From Marinobacter fuscus (GTDB lineage: Bacteria > Pseudomonadota > Gammaproteobacteria > Pseudomonadales > Oleiphilaceae), in NCBI RefSeq assembly GCF_003007675.1, contig NZ_PXNP01000009.1, positions 62,001 to 126,000 of the forward strand: DNA of 64,000 nucleotides, written 5' to 3'. Position numbers and translations under genes: made by a program. The stretch's first letter is position 1. Each line of letters begins with the position of its first letter. Below, piece by piece: positions 1-8,662 of the stretch. Under the pieces are notes generated by a model. That model saw nothing but the letters and a program-made list of their open reading frames with translations, did no database searches and was not told the origin of the DNA.

Positions 1-1038
1 CCGGAAATCACCCTTCTCACTCAAATAGCTCGGATGGCCGTGATCATCCAGCTCTTTGATGGGTTTGCCCTCTGCATCCAGACGCCCGGCCGTTGACCAG
101 TCCCACCAGGTTTTGGTGGGCACCCCGCCCCGGGCAAATGCCGGGATGTGGCAGGTCTGACAGGCCACGCGATCGACGTGATCATTAAGCTTGCTCTGCG
201 GGTGAGGCGCCAGGCCATGGCAGGATTCGCAGCTGGCCCGGGAAAGGTCGCTGTGGCCCGGCACGTCGATGCCCAGAGTATCTCTGGCGTTCACCTGATA
301 CCGGCTTCCAGCAACCGAATGCCCCCAACTGGTGTGGCAATCCGAACAGGCGAAATCCAGGCCATCCGGCGACATATGCACATCCAGCTCGGGAGATGGC
401 GAGGCCAGGGACGAGTCCAGATCGCCATGTTTTACCCCATCGGCACCGCCACCGTAGAAGTGGCAGCTGCCGCAGTTGGCCCGGTCACTCGGGCCCACCT
501 TGCGGGCGATATCGGCCAGATTCGGCGGCTGTACCATCTTGCCACTGCCTTTCGGCCATTCCCGCGGCACATAAGTCGGATGCCCCGCCAGGGTCGGGAA
601 TTTCCAGTAATCTCCGGTGGTGTCGTGGCACACCAGACAATCCACCGCGTTATTGGCCTGGGGCGGTGGCTGATTCATATCCTGCCAGCCATAACCGATG
701 TGGCAGGACGTACACCGGGGCTCGTTGGTAATGGCCATACCGCAAAAACTGTTGATGACCTTGTTTTTGCCCAGGGTCTGGCCGGTCTCGGGATGGTCGT
801 ACAACCAGGTCCAGTGGGTGGTCTGGCGGAGCTGTTTACCGGCTTCGGTGTGGCACTCCAGGCACGCCGCCGTCACATCTTCGGCCCGTTCAAACGGCCC
901 TTCCAGTGCGCGGAACTTGCTGTGATCTGCGGTAGCGGGGGGACGTTCGACAGCCGAAGTGTTGAGGGCCAGAAGTAAACCGATAGACACCGCCACAAGG
1001 CGCCAAAGGTATTTTCCGTGAAGACGATGGGGGTTCAT
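1..1038 (-). CDS. Octahaem c-type cytochrome, tetrathionate reductase family (C-terminal part beyond window)
   Basis: The reading frame is open from an ATG at 1038 down to base 1, so only the first 346 codons are visible. A signal peptide (MNPHRLHGKYLWRLVAVSIG...) is followed by seven CxxCH haem sites: CLECH, CTSCH, CLVCH, CGSCH, CSDCH, CESCH and CQTCH. The landmarks ADHSKF, HWTW, VDCLVCHDTTG, GVKHGDLDSSL and TWWDWSTAG are those of the octahaem tetrathionate reductase (OTR) family, in which the remaining haem lies further on. These periplasmic enzymes reduce tetrathionate and, in vitro, nitrite or hydroxylamine; the physiological substrate here cannot be decided. The gene is divergent from a DsrE-like gene and close to a rhodanese, which fits sulfur oxyanion chemistry. 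Confidence 0.9.
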   Translation of the reverse strand, partial: MNPHRLHGKYLWRLVAVSIGLLLALNTSAVERPPATADHSKFRALEGPFERAEDVTAACLECHTEAGKQLRQTTHWTWLYDHPETGQTLGKNKVINSFCGMAITNEPRCTSCHIGYGWQDMNQPPPQANNAVDCLVCHDTTGDYWKFPTLAGHPTYVPREWPKGSGKMVQPPNLADIARKVGPSDRANCGSCHFYGGGADGVKHGDLDSSLASPSPELDVHMSPDGLDFACSDCHTSWGHSVAGSRYQVNARDTLGIDVPGHSDLSRASCESCHGLAPHPQSKLNDHVDRVACQTCHIPAFARGGVPTKTWWDWSTAGRLDAEGKPIKELDDHGHPSYLSEKGDFR

Positions 1039-1166
1039 AACCTATGCCCTCTCTCAACTGACAACCTGATGACCTGTCACCCGGAATCCTTGCACGAAGC
1101 GCCCCGTAATCTGCGCGCTTTTGGGGTATTGCCAAGACCTAACCTACAACAGCCCTGCCACAGGGA

Positions 1167-1183
1167 CAGTGACATTGTCACTG
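1167..1183. promoter_or_regulatory. Palindrome in the divergent promoter region
   Basis: CAGTGACA-T-TGTCACTG is an 8-1-8 perfect inverted repeat, about 65 bases before the DsrE-like start and 130 bases before the octahaem cytochrome start. The size suits a dimeric repressor or activator. The 5-base gap between GTGA and TCAC does not match the 6-base gap of a CRP site. The regulator is unknown. Confidence 0.4.
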
Positions 1184-1246
1184 AACAGGGCCAGAAAGCT
1201 TTTTAGGATGTCGTGGTTAGACCCTCAACTCGTACGGAGTTTTATA

Positions 1247-1687
1247 ATGACAAACCTGTTAAAAACATTTGCACTGGCGCTACTGGTTGCAATTTCTCCC
1301 CTGACCACCGCATCTGAAAAGGCCACCAAAATGGACGAAGTGCTCGTTATTCTGACCAGCAACTCCCTGCAAACCCAGGGCATGGCCATGGTACTTTCTA
1401 ACACCATGGCCAATCAGGGTGCGAAAGTGAATGTACTGCTGTGCGATAAGGCAGGAGACCTGGCCCTGAAGTCTTATCAGTCCGAAGCCCTAGCGCCCAA
1501 AAACCTCACCCCGGGCCAGATGCTCCGAGGCCTGATGAAAGCTGGTGGCACCGTAAATGTGTGCGCTCTTTATCTGCCGAACAGTGACCACACCAAAGAC
1601 GACCTGCTGGACGGTGTAGGTGTTGCTACTCCACCCGCAATGGCCGAACAAATGCTGGATAGCAACATTCGGACATTCACCTTCTGA
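1247..1687 (+). CDS. Exported DsrE-like protein
   Basis: A 146-residue protein that begins with a signal peptide (MTNLLKTFALALLVAISPLTTA). The mature part has the DsrE/DsrF-like fold pattern: a hydrophobic first strand (DEVLVILTSNS), QGMAMVLSNTMANQGAKVNVLLCDKAG, and a second cysteine in GTVNVCALYLPN. DsrE-like proteins carry sulfur as persulfides on cysteine, usually in the cytoplasm; the signal peptide suggests a periplasmic version. The ATG at 1247 was chosen because GGAG (1236-1239) lies 7 bases ahead and the signal peptide starts there; an upstream in-frame ATG gives a non-signal-like extension. It converges on a rhodanese gene and is divergent from the octahaem cytochrome, so a role in periplasmic sulfur handling is a reasonable inference. 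Confidence 0.8.
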   Translation: MTNLLKTFALALLVAISPLTTASEKATKMDEVLVILTSNSLQTQGMAMVLSNTMANQGAKVNVLLCDKAGDLALKSYQSEALAPKNLTPGQMLRGLMKAGGTVNVCALYLPNSDHTKDDLLDGVGVATPPAMAEQMLDSNIRTFTF

Positions 1688-1703
1688 GCCATCCCAGTAC
1701 CCC

Positions 1704-1731
1704 AAAGCCCGCCTGGGAACAGGCGGGCTTT
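1704..1731. terminator. Bidirectional terminator between convergent genes
   Basis: AAAGCCCGCCT - GGGAAC - AGGCGGGCTTT is an 11-bp stem with a 6-base loop, flanked by A and T runs. It sits between the stops of the convergent DsrE-like and rhodanese genes and can serve both. Confidence 0.8.
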
Positions 1732-1736
1732 GTCAG

Positions 1737-2285
1737 TTACGGGCGAAAGATTTTTTCCGGGTTAGCTTTAGGAGCCCAGGGCAGGCCGGAATTCTGCCAG
1801 CCGTTCTTCACCCTCATACCCTGCTTTTCACCTTGTTTGACCGTGCTGCCCTGAAAACCGTTTTCAACGTATTTAACGTTGGAAAACCCGCGCTCCAGCA
1901 GATACTCCGCACTCGGCTTGCCCCGCGCAGAACCAGAGCGACACATGGTAATAATCAGAGAATCCCGATCCAGACCTTTGTCCGCCAGCGCCTGATCCAC
2001 CTGAGCCACAAAGCCGTCGTTGATCTCCATGGCAAACACGCCTTTTTTCTCGTTCCAGCGGGTGCGATCAACCAACTGGAACGGGATATTACGATCCACG
2101 GCATCAGTGAACCCAATAAACATGATTTCCACAGGGTCGCGAACGTCGATAAACAGCATGTCGCTGCTTTGCTCCTGAACCATTTGCCAGGTTTGTTGCG
2201 GAGTCACCGCAAGCGCTTCCTCCGCCTGAACGGTTGTGGCGGCAAGGCCGAACGCCAGTACCGCGGATGCCAGCAGGGTCTTCAT
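1737..2285 (-). CDS. Periplasmic rhodanese-like sulfurtransferase
   Basis: A 182-residue protein with a clear signal peptide (MKTLLASAVLAFGLAATTVQAEE) and one rhodanese domain. The domain starts at DMLFIDVRDPVEIMFIGF and has its active-site loop at MCRSGSARG, where the cysteine would carry the persulfide; the following SAEYLLERGFSNVKYVENGFQG is the conserved rhodanese end. The enzyme would move sulfane sulfur between donors and thiol acceptors in the periplasm. AGGAAG precedes the ATG at the normal distance. It converges with the DsrE-like gene, is divergent from the peroxidase gene and lies near a tetrathionate-reductase-type cytochrome, which supports a sulfur role. The true donor is unknown. 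Confidence 0.88.
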   Translation of the reverse strand: MKTLLASAVLAFGLAATTVQAEEALAVTPQQTWQMVQEQSSDMLFIDVRDPVEIMFIGFTDAVDRNIPFQLVDRTRWNEKKGVFAMEINDGFVAQVDQALADKGLDRDSLIITMCRSGSARGKPSAEYLLERGFSNVKYVENGFQGSTVKQGEKQGMRVKNGWQNSGLPWAPKANPEKIFRP

Positions 2286-2422
2286 AATGAACTTCCTCAG
2301 TTACTTGAAAAAGACCCAAAAAGAATAACCTTATAACCGGATTTATGTAAGATCCGGGAGACATAAATCAGGCGTGGCGAATTGTCGCTGCAACGTCCAT
2401 AAACTGCAGCGCACAAGAAAAC

Positions 2423-2436
2423 TTGACGGTCGTCAA
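2423..2436 (+). promoter_or_regulatory. FNR/Anr-type operator
   Basis: TTGAC-GGTC-GTCAA is a perfect 5-4-5 inverted repeat of the FNR/Anr/Dnr type (consensus TTGAT-N4-ATCAA). It lies about 100 bases before the cytochrome c peroxidase start. Low-oxygen control of bacterial dihaem peroxidases by FNR-type proteins is well known. Confidence 0.65.
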
Positions 2437-2533
2437 TTTCACTTTCAACTCTTTACCGAAACGGCTGCATACAAATGTCGATTTGGTAATGTGAGCCAAG
2501 AGAGACCAGACCTTCTCACAAGGAGAAAGCGAT

Positions 2534-3583
2534 ATGATCAAGCGTCCACTGGCAACCGCCCTTGCCCTCAGCCTTGGCTTCACCGCCGGGTCTGCCATGG
2601 CAGATTCTCTGATGGATCGCGCCAACGGGCTGTTTGAACCTGTTCCCAAATACCCACCGGTGATTGACGGTAATGAGCTGACTCAGGCCAAGGTACACCT
2701 GGGTAAAATGCTGTTCTTCGAACCTCGCCTGTCTTCCAGCCATCTGATCAGCTGCAATACCTGCCACAACGTTGGCCTTGGCGGAGACGATGAACTGGCC
2801 ACCTCTATCGGGCATGGCTGGCAGAAAGGCCCACGCAACGCACCAACCGTGTTCAACGCCGTCTTCAACGCCGCCCAGTTCTGGGATGGTCGGGCCGCAG
2901 ACCTTGCCGAGCAGGCCAAAGGCCCGGTTCAGGCGGGCGTCGAGATGAGCAGCACACCGGAGCACGTCGTGACCACACTGCAAAGTATGCCGGAGTATGT
3001 CGAGCGCTTTCAGGATGCCTTCCCGGGCCAGGACAACCCGGTAACCTTTGACAATATGGCGGTGGCCATTGAAGCCTATGAAGCCACGCTGATCACACCA
3101 GACGCGCCTTTTGACCGCTTTCTGAGAGGCGATGCCAATGCCCTCAACGACAACGAAAAAGAAGGGCTCGCGCTGTTTATGGATCGGGGCTGCACCGCCT
3201 GCCACAGCGGTGTAAACCTGGGTGGCCAGGACTACCACCCGTTTGGCCTGGTCACCCGACCCGGTGGTGACATCCTTCCCGAAGGCGACAAAGGCCGGTT
3301 TGCGGTTACCGAAACCGCGTCCGACGAGTATGTATTCCGCGCGGCTCCGTTGCGTAACATCGAACTCACCGCCCCCTACTTCCACTCCGGTGCAGTCTGG
3401 GATCTGGAAGAGGCCGTGGCTGTAATGGGCACCGCCCAGCTGGGTACGGAACTGAAGGACAACGAAGTAAAAGCCATCACCGCGTTTCTGAAAACCCTCA
3501 CGGGTGATGTGCCAGAGGTACGCTACCCACAACTGCCGCCGAGCACCGCCGAAACTCCACGCCCCGTGGACATGGTGCCCTGA
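2534..3583 (+). CDS. Dihaem cytochrome c peroxidase
   Basis: A 349-residue periplasmic enzyme that reduces hydrogen peroxide to water with electrons from cytochrome c. The signal peptide ends near AMA-DS. The first haem site is CNTCH at residues 74-78 and the second CTACH at 220-224. GDDELATSIGHGWQKGPRNAPTV, FWDGRA and LRNIELTAPYFHSGAVWDLEEAV are typical of the CcpA/MauG-like family, and the length is normal. AAGGAGA lies just ahead of the ATG at 2534. An FNR/Anr-type box at 2423-2436 suggests induction when oxygen is low, as for related peroxidases. Weaker alternative: a MauG-type modifying enzyme, but no partner substrate gene is nearby. Confidence 0.93.
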   Translation: MIKRPLATALALSLGFTAGSAMADSLMDRANGLFEPVPKYPPVIDGNELTQAKVHLGKMLFFEPRLSSSHLISCNTCHNVGLGGDDELATSIGHGWQKGPRNAPTVFNAVFNAAQFWDGRAADLAEQAKGPVQAGVEMSSTPEHVVTTLQSMPEYVERFQDAFPGQDNPVTFDNMAVAIEAYEATLITPDAPFDRFLRGDANALNDNEKEGLALFMDRGCTACHSGVNLGGQDYHPFGLVTRPGGDILPEGDKGRFAVTETASDEYVFRAAPLRNIELTAPYFHSGAVWDLEEAVAVMGTAQLGTELKDNEVKAITAFLKTLTGDVPEVRYPQLPPSTAETPRPVDMVP

Positions 3584-3603
3584 GACTCAGCTCCTGATGC
3601 GAC

Positions 3604-3633
3604 CAACAGGCGTACTGCAGAGCGCGCCTGTTG
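3604..3633 (+). terminator. Hairpin after the peroxidase gene
   Basis: CAACAGGCG and CGCCTGTTG form a 9-bp stem 20 bases after the peroxidase stop, followed by TTCTAGG. The T run is short, so termination may be partial. Confidence 0.5.
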
Positions 3634-3737
3634 TTCTAGGCAAACCCGTTACCGATTGCCCCTTCGACCTTCTTCCGCTTGTCTAACTACCCTCCAAAAC
3701 GCTATCGTCCTCGCTTTACCCACACAGGCGAGAGGCT

Positions 3738-4475
3738 ATGAATCCCACCATCGAACTGCTGAAATCCCACCGCTCCATTCGCAAGTTCAAGGATCAGCCG
3801 ATTCCGAGGGCACTGCTGGAAGAGCTGGTTCAGGCCGGGCAATGCGCCGCCACTTCCAGCCATGTGCAGGCATACAGCATCATTCACGTGATCAACCCGG
3901 AGAATCGGGAAAAGATCGCCGAACTGGCGGGCGGCCAAAGCTATGTGGCCAGCGCCGGGGCCTTTCTGGTGTTCTGTGCCGATATGAAACGCGCCACCGA
4001 GGCCGCCGAGCGTGCAGGCGCCGAAGTTACCCGGGGCATGACCGAGCAATTGCTGGTGGCCAGCATCGACACCGCACTGATGGCCCAGAACCTGGCCGTC
4101 GCCGCAGAGTCCGAAGGCCTTGGCCTGTGCTACATTGGCGGTATTCGTAATAATCCCGAGGCGGTGAGTGAACTGCTGCAACTGCCGGAACACGTTTACC
4201 CTGTATTCGGCATGTGCCTGGGGTATCCCGATCAGAACCCTGAGGTGAAACCCCGCCTGCCGCTGGCATCGATCCTGAAGGAAGATCGTTACGACAGCCG
4301 CAACGATGAGGCGCTGGTTGCCGAATTCGATGACACCATGCACCGCTACTACCTGGAGCGCACCGGCGGCAACAAGAACACCAACTGGTCGGAACAGCTG
4401 AAACCGCTGTTTACCAGCAAACTGCGGGCGCATATGAAAGGTTTTCTGGAAGGAAGGGGGTTTGGGCGGAAGTAA
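3738..4475 (+). CDS. NfsA-type NADPH nitroreductase / flavin oxidoreductase
   Basis: A 245-residue FMN enzyme of the nitroreductase superfamily. The N-terminus PTIELLKSHRSIRKFKDQPI carries the SxRxF phosphate-binding motif. AATSSHVQAYSII, LLVASIDTALMAQNLAVAAES, GLCYIGGIRNNPEAVSELLQLP and MCLGYPDQNPEVKPRLP match the NfsA subfamily. Such enzymes use NADPH to reduce nitroaromatics, quinones or flavins by two-electron steps. The length fits NfsA (about 240 residues). The gene appears to stand alone between the peroxidase and a transporter remnant. The physiological substrate is not evident from the sequence. Confidence 0.88.
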   Translation: MNPTIELLKSHRSIRKFKDQPIPRALLEELVQAGQCAATSSHVQAYSIIHVINPENREKIAELAGGQSYVASAGAFLVFCADMKRATEAAERAGAEVTRGMTEQLLVASIDTALMAQNLAVAAESEGLGLCYIGGIRNNPEAVSELLQLPEHVYPVFGMCLGYPDQNPEVKPRLPLASILKEDRYDSRNDEALVAEFDDTMHRYYLERTGGNKNTNWSEQLKPLFTSKLRAHMKGFLEGRGFGRK

Positions 4476-4489
4476 CACTCCACCCGATC

Positions 4490-4672
4490 TTGCCAGCATC
4501 CCGGCCTTCAACGCATCGTGAACAATCTGCCGTCGTTCAGCAGGCACAGCTTTGGGGGCAACAATGCCCATCGGATAGCTCACTGTGATGTTGATACCCA
4601 CACCCCAGGCGAAGGGTACGTCGTGGTAAATCGGCGGTGTGAACCCCGCTAATGAAATGATCGATCGCTTTT
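4490..4672 (-). pseudogene. Remnant of a TctC/Bug-type solute receptor
   Basis: Reading the minus strand from about 4672 gives GFTPPIYHDVPFAWGVGINI followed by TVSYPMGIVAPKAVPAERRQ. This is the conserved block of TctC/Bug tricarboxylate receptors (P..YP.DVPT..E.G, then wGl.aPkgtP). A stop lies just upstream and the frame loses similarity after about KAGMLARSG, so only some 55-60 of roughly 320 residues remain. This is a gene relic in the otherwise AT-richer gap between the nitroreductase and the thiolase. No other gene is visible in that 340-base gap. Confidence 0.65.
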
Positions 4673-4816
4673 ACTTGTATCACGGCTCTTTATATACAAC
4701 TATTTATATATCAATGTATTCCTGACACACGCCTTATTTGTGCAATTTTTGCGCAGACGTTTTGAAGTCGGCTTGACTATCATCAACGCTCTCATACAAG
4801 GATTCCGGTAACTGCC

Positions 4817-6019
4817 ATGACCAACGTTTATCTCTGTCATCCCCGCCGCTCTGCCATTGGCCGTTTCGGCGGCACTCTGTCCGGCACCCGCCCGGACGAC
4901 CTGGCCGCTCACATCTTCCAGGCTGTGCTGGCTCAGGCCTGGGATCTTGACCCTGCGGCCATCGATGAAGTGATCATGGGCTCCGCCAACCAGGCCGGAG
5001 AAGACAACCGCAACGTCGCCCGCATGTCGGCCCTGCTGGCCGGATTACCGGTATCGGTGCCCGGCACCACCATCAACCGCCTGTGCGGTTCTGGCATGGA
5101 TGCGGTGGGTACTGCATTCCGCGCCATCAAGGCCGGTGAAATGGAGCTGGTGCTGGCCGGAGGCGTGGAATCCATGTCCCGTGCCCCCTATGTCATGGGC
5201 AAGGCCGAGTCCGGATTTTCCCGCAGCCAGGCCATTGAAGACACCACCATCGGCTGGCGCTTCGTCAACCCGCTGATGAAGAAACAATATGGCGTGGATT
5301 CCATGCCCGAAACCGCCGAGAACGTAGCGGAGCGCTACAAGGTCTCACGGGAAGATCAGGATCTGTTCGCGCTACGTTCCCAGCAGAAAGCGGCCAAAGC
5401 CCAGGAAGATGGCATCTTTGCCGAAGAAATCGTTCCGGTTGCCATTCCCCGCCGGAAGCAGGACCCATTGATGTTCGATACCGACGAACACCCCCGACAG
5501 ACCACTCTGGAGAAACTGGCGGCTCTGCCCACGCCCTTCCGGGATGGCGGCAGCGTAACCGCAGGCAACGCCTCGGGCGTGAACGACGGTGCTGCTGCCA
5601 TGCTGGTGGCCAGTGAATCTGCCGTCAACAGCCACAAACTCAAGCCCATGGCGAAGATTCTGGGTATGGCCACGGCCGGAGTTGAGCCCAGAGTGATGGG
5701 TATTGGCCCGGTGCCAGCCGTGCGCAAACTGCTGGACAAGCAGGGTATGTCCATCGACGACATTGATGTGATTGAGCTGAACGAAGCCTTCGCCGCGCAG
5801 GGCCTGGCGGTGATGCGGGAGCTGGGCATTGCCGATGACGACCCACGGGTAAACCCGAACGGCGGTGCCATTGCCCTTGGCCATCCGCTGGGCATGTCCG
5901 GCGCCCGGCTGATGATGACCGCCGCCCACGAGCTGCAGCGCCGGGGTGGCCGCTACGCCCTGTGCACCATGTGTGTGGGTGTGGGCCAGGGCATTGCGAC
6001 CTTGATTGAAAGGGTCTGA
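4817..6019 (+). CDS. Acetyl-CoA acyltransferase, 3-oxoadipyl-CoA thiolase-like
   Basis: A 400-residue thiolase that cleaves a 3-oxoacyl-CoA with CoA to give acetyl-CoA. The nucleophile is Cys90 in [11 protein letters not shown]; His356 in GHPLGMSG and Cys386 in [10 protein letters not shown] complete the active site. The segment [18 protein letters not shown] followed by [20 protein letters not shown] is strongly PcaF-like (beta-ketoadipyl-CoA thiolase). The start [19 protein letters not shown] is typical. It is followed after about 100 bases by glutaryl-CoA dehydrogenase on the same strand, so it may instead act on acetoacetyl-CoA from the lysine/glutarate pathway. Specificity cannot be settled from motifs. 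Confidence 0.9.
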   Translation: MTNVYLCHPRRSAIGRFGGTLSGTRPDDLAAHIFQAVLAQAWDLDPAAIDEVIMGSANQAGEDNRNVARMSALLAGLPVSVPGTTINRLCGSGMDAVGTAFRAIKAGEMELVLAGGVESMSRAPYVMGKAESGFSRSQAIEDTTIGWRFVNPLMKKQYGVDSMPETAENVAERYKVSREDQDLFALRSQQKAAKAQEDGIFAEEIVPVAIPRRKQDPLMFDTDEHPRQTTLEKLAALPTPFRDGGSVTAGNASGVNDGAAAMLVASESAVNSHKLKPMAKILGMATAGVEPRVMGIGPVPAVRKLLDKQGMSIDDIDVIELNEAFAAQGLAVMRELGIADDDPRVNPNGGAIALGHPLGMSGARLMMTAAHELQRRGGRYALCTMCVGVGQGIATLIERV

Positions 6020-6124
6020 AGAACCCACCGGTTAACCACGTCGCTGGTTGTTTTGCATCCACAACCAGCGACGGATCCGCTTCATGTTTTATTCGCCAAA
6101 CTACAATAATGAGGTAATTAAACA

Positions 6125-7309
6125 ATGTCCGCTGCCAATCACGACTTCAACTGGGAAAGCCCGCTGCTGCTGGACGATCAGCTGCTTGAAGAAGAACGCA
6201 TGGTGCGGGATACCGCACGCCAATATGCCCAGGATCGCCTGGCCAGCCGGGTTCTGGAAGCCTTTCGCCATGAAAAAACCGACCCGGAAATCTTCCGTGA
6301 GATGGGCGAACTTGGCCTGCTCGGTGCCACCATTCCGGAACAGTATGGTGGTGCCGGCCTGAACTACGTGAGCTACGGCCTGATTGCCCGGGAAGTTGAG
6401 CGAGTGGACTCCGGTTACCGCTCGATGATGAGCGTGCAGTCGTCACTGGTGATGGTGCCGATCAACGAATTTGGCTCTGAAGAGCAAAAGCAGAAATACC
6501 TGCCGAAACTGGCCAGCGGTGAATGGATCGGCTGCTTCGGCCTGACCGAACCAAACCACGGCTCCGACCCCGGCAGCATGGAAACCCGCGCCAAGAAAGT
6601 GGACGGCGGTTATCTGCTGACCGGCAGCAAGATCTGGATCACCAACAGCCCGATTGCCGATGTATTTGTGGTCTGGGGCAAAACCGAAGACGGCAAGATT
6701 CGCGGTTTTATTCTCGACAAGGGCATGAAAGGCCTGAGCGCACCCGCAATTCACGGCAAGGTCAGTCTGCGGGCATCGATTACTGGCGAGATCGTGATGG
6801 ACGATGTGTTCGTGCCGGAAGAAAACCTGCTGCCGGGCGTGACCGGACTGCGCGGCCCCTTCACCTGCCTGAATTCCGCCCGCTATGGCATTGCCTGGGG
6901 CGCCCTGGGGGCTGCGGAATTCTGCTGGATGGCCGCCCGCCAGTATGTGCTGGATCGGAAACAGTTCGGCCGCCCCCTGGCCGCCAACCAGCTGATCCAG
7001 AAAAAACTGGCCGACATGCAGACTGAAATCACTCTGGGCCTGCAGGGTTGTCTGCGTCTGGGCCGCATGAAGGACGAAGACACCGCCGCGGTAGAAATCA
7101 CGTCCCTGATGAAGCGCAACTCCTGCGGCAAGGCACTGGAGATTGCACGCACCGCACGAGATATGCTCGGCGGCAACGGTGTATCTGACGAATACGGTGT
7201 AATCCGCCATATGGTGAACCTGGAAGCGGTGAACACCTACGAGGGCACCCACGATGTTCACGCCCTGATTCTGGGCCGGGCGCAGACGGGTATTCAGGCC
7301 TTCTACTGA
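6125..7309 (+). CDS. gcdH: Glutaryl-CoA dehydrogenase
   Basis: A 394-residue FAD flavoprotein of the acyl-CoA dehydrogenase family that oxidises and decarboxylates glutaryl-CoA to crotonyl-CoA, passing electrons to [23 protein letters not shown] is the diagnostic glutaryl-CoA dehydrogenase block with its substrate-binding arginine. [15 protein letters not shown] is the flavin loop. The catalytic base is Glu373 in [12 protein letters not shown], and [20 protein letters not shown] is typical. The length matches the family. It follows a thiolase gene on the same strand, so the pair likely serves degradation of lysine, tryptophan or glutarate. The usual LysR regulator or CoA-transferase is not adjacent. 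Confidence 0.94.
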   Translation: MSAANHDFNWESPLLLDDQLLEEERMVRDTARQYAQDRLASRVLEAFRHEKTDPEIFREMGELGLLGATIPEQYGGAGLNYVSYGLIAREVERVDSGYRSMMSVQSSLVMVPINEFGSEEQKQKYLPKLASGEWIGCFGLTEPNHGSDPGSMETRAKKVDGGYLLTGSKIWITNSPIADVFVVWGKTEDGKIRGFILDKGMKGLSAPAIHGKVSLRASITGEIVMDDVFVPEENLLPGVTGLRGPFTCLNSARYGIAWGALGAAEFCWMAARQYVLDRKQFGRPLAANQLIQKKLADMQTEITLGLQGCLRLGRMKDEDTAAVEITSLMKRNSCGKALEIARTARDMLGGNGVSDEYGVIRHMVNLEAVNTYEGTHDVHALILGRAQTGIQAFY

Positions 7310-7468
7310 CCCTCACACAACTGGCACTGACCTACGGTAGCTAGCCAAAGGCGGCATAGTTGCAAGCGTGCAGTTGCCTACAGGCTCTGAGTAAAACGCC
7401 AACCAAACAACAAAGCTTGCCAGGAATCACTCCAGAGCAGGCTTCTTAACACTCCGGAGCGTTCCAGA

Positions 7469-8411
7469 TCAAACAGACGCTTCGGAGCGGGGCGCCATGC
7501 GCGAGATGGGGTACATAAGCACCACCAGAACAACCGCCAGGAACAGCCAGGCCAGGCTGAACTCACCCAATGGCAAGCCGAGTAATCTGGGTACACTGCC
7601 ACCGGTTTCGCACGTTCAGCAGAGGATGGGCGAGGCGACGCTGGAGCCAGACGAATATCAGTAGCGCAAGAACTGCGACAAGGGGAACCGTTATCCGACG
7701 CATCAATCCAAATTCTTCGTGTTGAAGACCGTTCAGCGCTTCAAGGCCGAATAACACCACCACACGTAGCAGCATCAATCCGGCCAGATCAAACCGGTAA
7801 CGGGGCGGGCGCTCGGTTTTCACCGGCAGAAAACGCCCGGCCAGAACTGCGGCCAGTGCCGTAACCGGCACCGGGGCATAAAAGACATAGCGCCAACTCA
7901 GGGCATCAGTTAGAACACCTCCGATAACCGGCCCAAGAGCGGGCGCCAGAACCACTCCAAAGCCGTAATAACCCAGCATTCTGCCCCGCTGATTTATCGG
8001 AAAAATACGGAAAATCAGATACATAGCCATTGGCTACATCAACCCGGACAATGCCCCAAGCGCAAAACGCGACGCAAACAGCAACGAGACATCAGTACTA
8101 AGACCTCCAGCCACAGAGATCACAGAGAACGCCGTCATCACCAGCATGGTGGCGGCACGAACACCAATATGATCCAGCACCCAGGTAGAGCAAAGCATCG
8201 CCAGCGTCATCGAGGCAACATATCCGGTGGCCAGCCAGTGCACCTGCCCCTGCCCAAGATCGAATGCGACCATGATATCTGCCAGCGCGACGTTTATAGA
8301 CGTCGCGCTGAGCACCGTTGCCATAGTAGCCACCATCATGGTGCCTACCGCGTACCAGCGCCAGCGCTCGCCATAGCTCTGCCTGAGCTCATCTACCCTG
8401 AGACCAGCCAC
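7469..8411 (-). pseudogene. Broken DHA2-type MFS efflux transporter
   Basis: The start at 8411 encodes the N-terminal helices of an EmrB-like drug:proton antiporter (VLSATSINVALADIM, QVHWLATGYVASMTLAM). An in-frame TAG at 8036-8034 interrupts RFALGALSGLM*PMAMYLIF, a conserved position in the family. The frame continues (GRMLGYYGFGVVLAPALGPV, then GGVLTDALSWRYVFYAPVPV) to LLNV near 7620. The DNA then jumps to the extreme C-terminus in another frame (GEFSLAWLFLAVVLVVL, then YPISRMAP) and stops at 7469. About 310 codons remain of the usual 450-500, so the gene has a nonsense codon, an internal deletion and a frameshift. A PadR gene lies divergently. The roughly 160 bases between gcdH and this relic show nothing recognisable. 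Confidence 0.8.
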
Positions 8412-8524
8412 AACACCTCCAGTTATGATTTACCTACAGACGATATCATTATTTATCTATGTAAATCTATTTATAAGAATGCGGATGCTGTAAACTGGAA
8501 TCGATTCGACACGTTTACTCCATA

Positions 8525-8541
8525 CCAGTCAGACTGACTGG
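8525..8541. promoter_or_regulatory. Palindromic operator candidate
   Basis: CCAGTCAG-A-CTGACTGG is a perfect 8-1-8 inverted repeat in the 250-base gap between the broken MFS gene and the PadR gene. It could bind the PadR protein or a TetR-type regulator. The surrounding gap is AT-rich and otherwise holds no gene. Confidence 0.45.
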
Positions 8542-8662
8542 ATAATAACCACCCCAACTCATAACATGAGGGCTTTCAGCGGGAGGTCGAATCCGGACAT
8601 CCAATGCGGCTCACCACTGAAAGCTGGTCAGGAAAGCCACGCAACTCATTTCAGGTGTATAT

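Noticed and set aside
148..978. Long plus-strand open frame opposite the octahaem cytochrome
   Set aside because: It is the complement of a minus-strand gene with seven CxxCH haem sites and a signal peptide; its own product has no recognisable motifs.
2516..3532. Minus-strand open frame of 338 codons opposite the peroxidase
   Set aside because: The plus strand carries the two haem sites and family blocks; the antisense frame is a by-product of GC-rich codon use.
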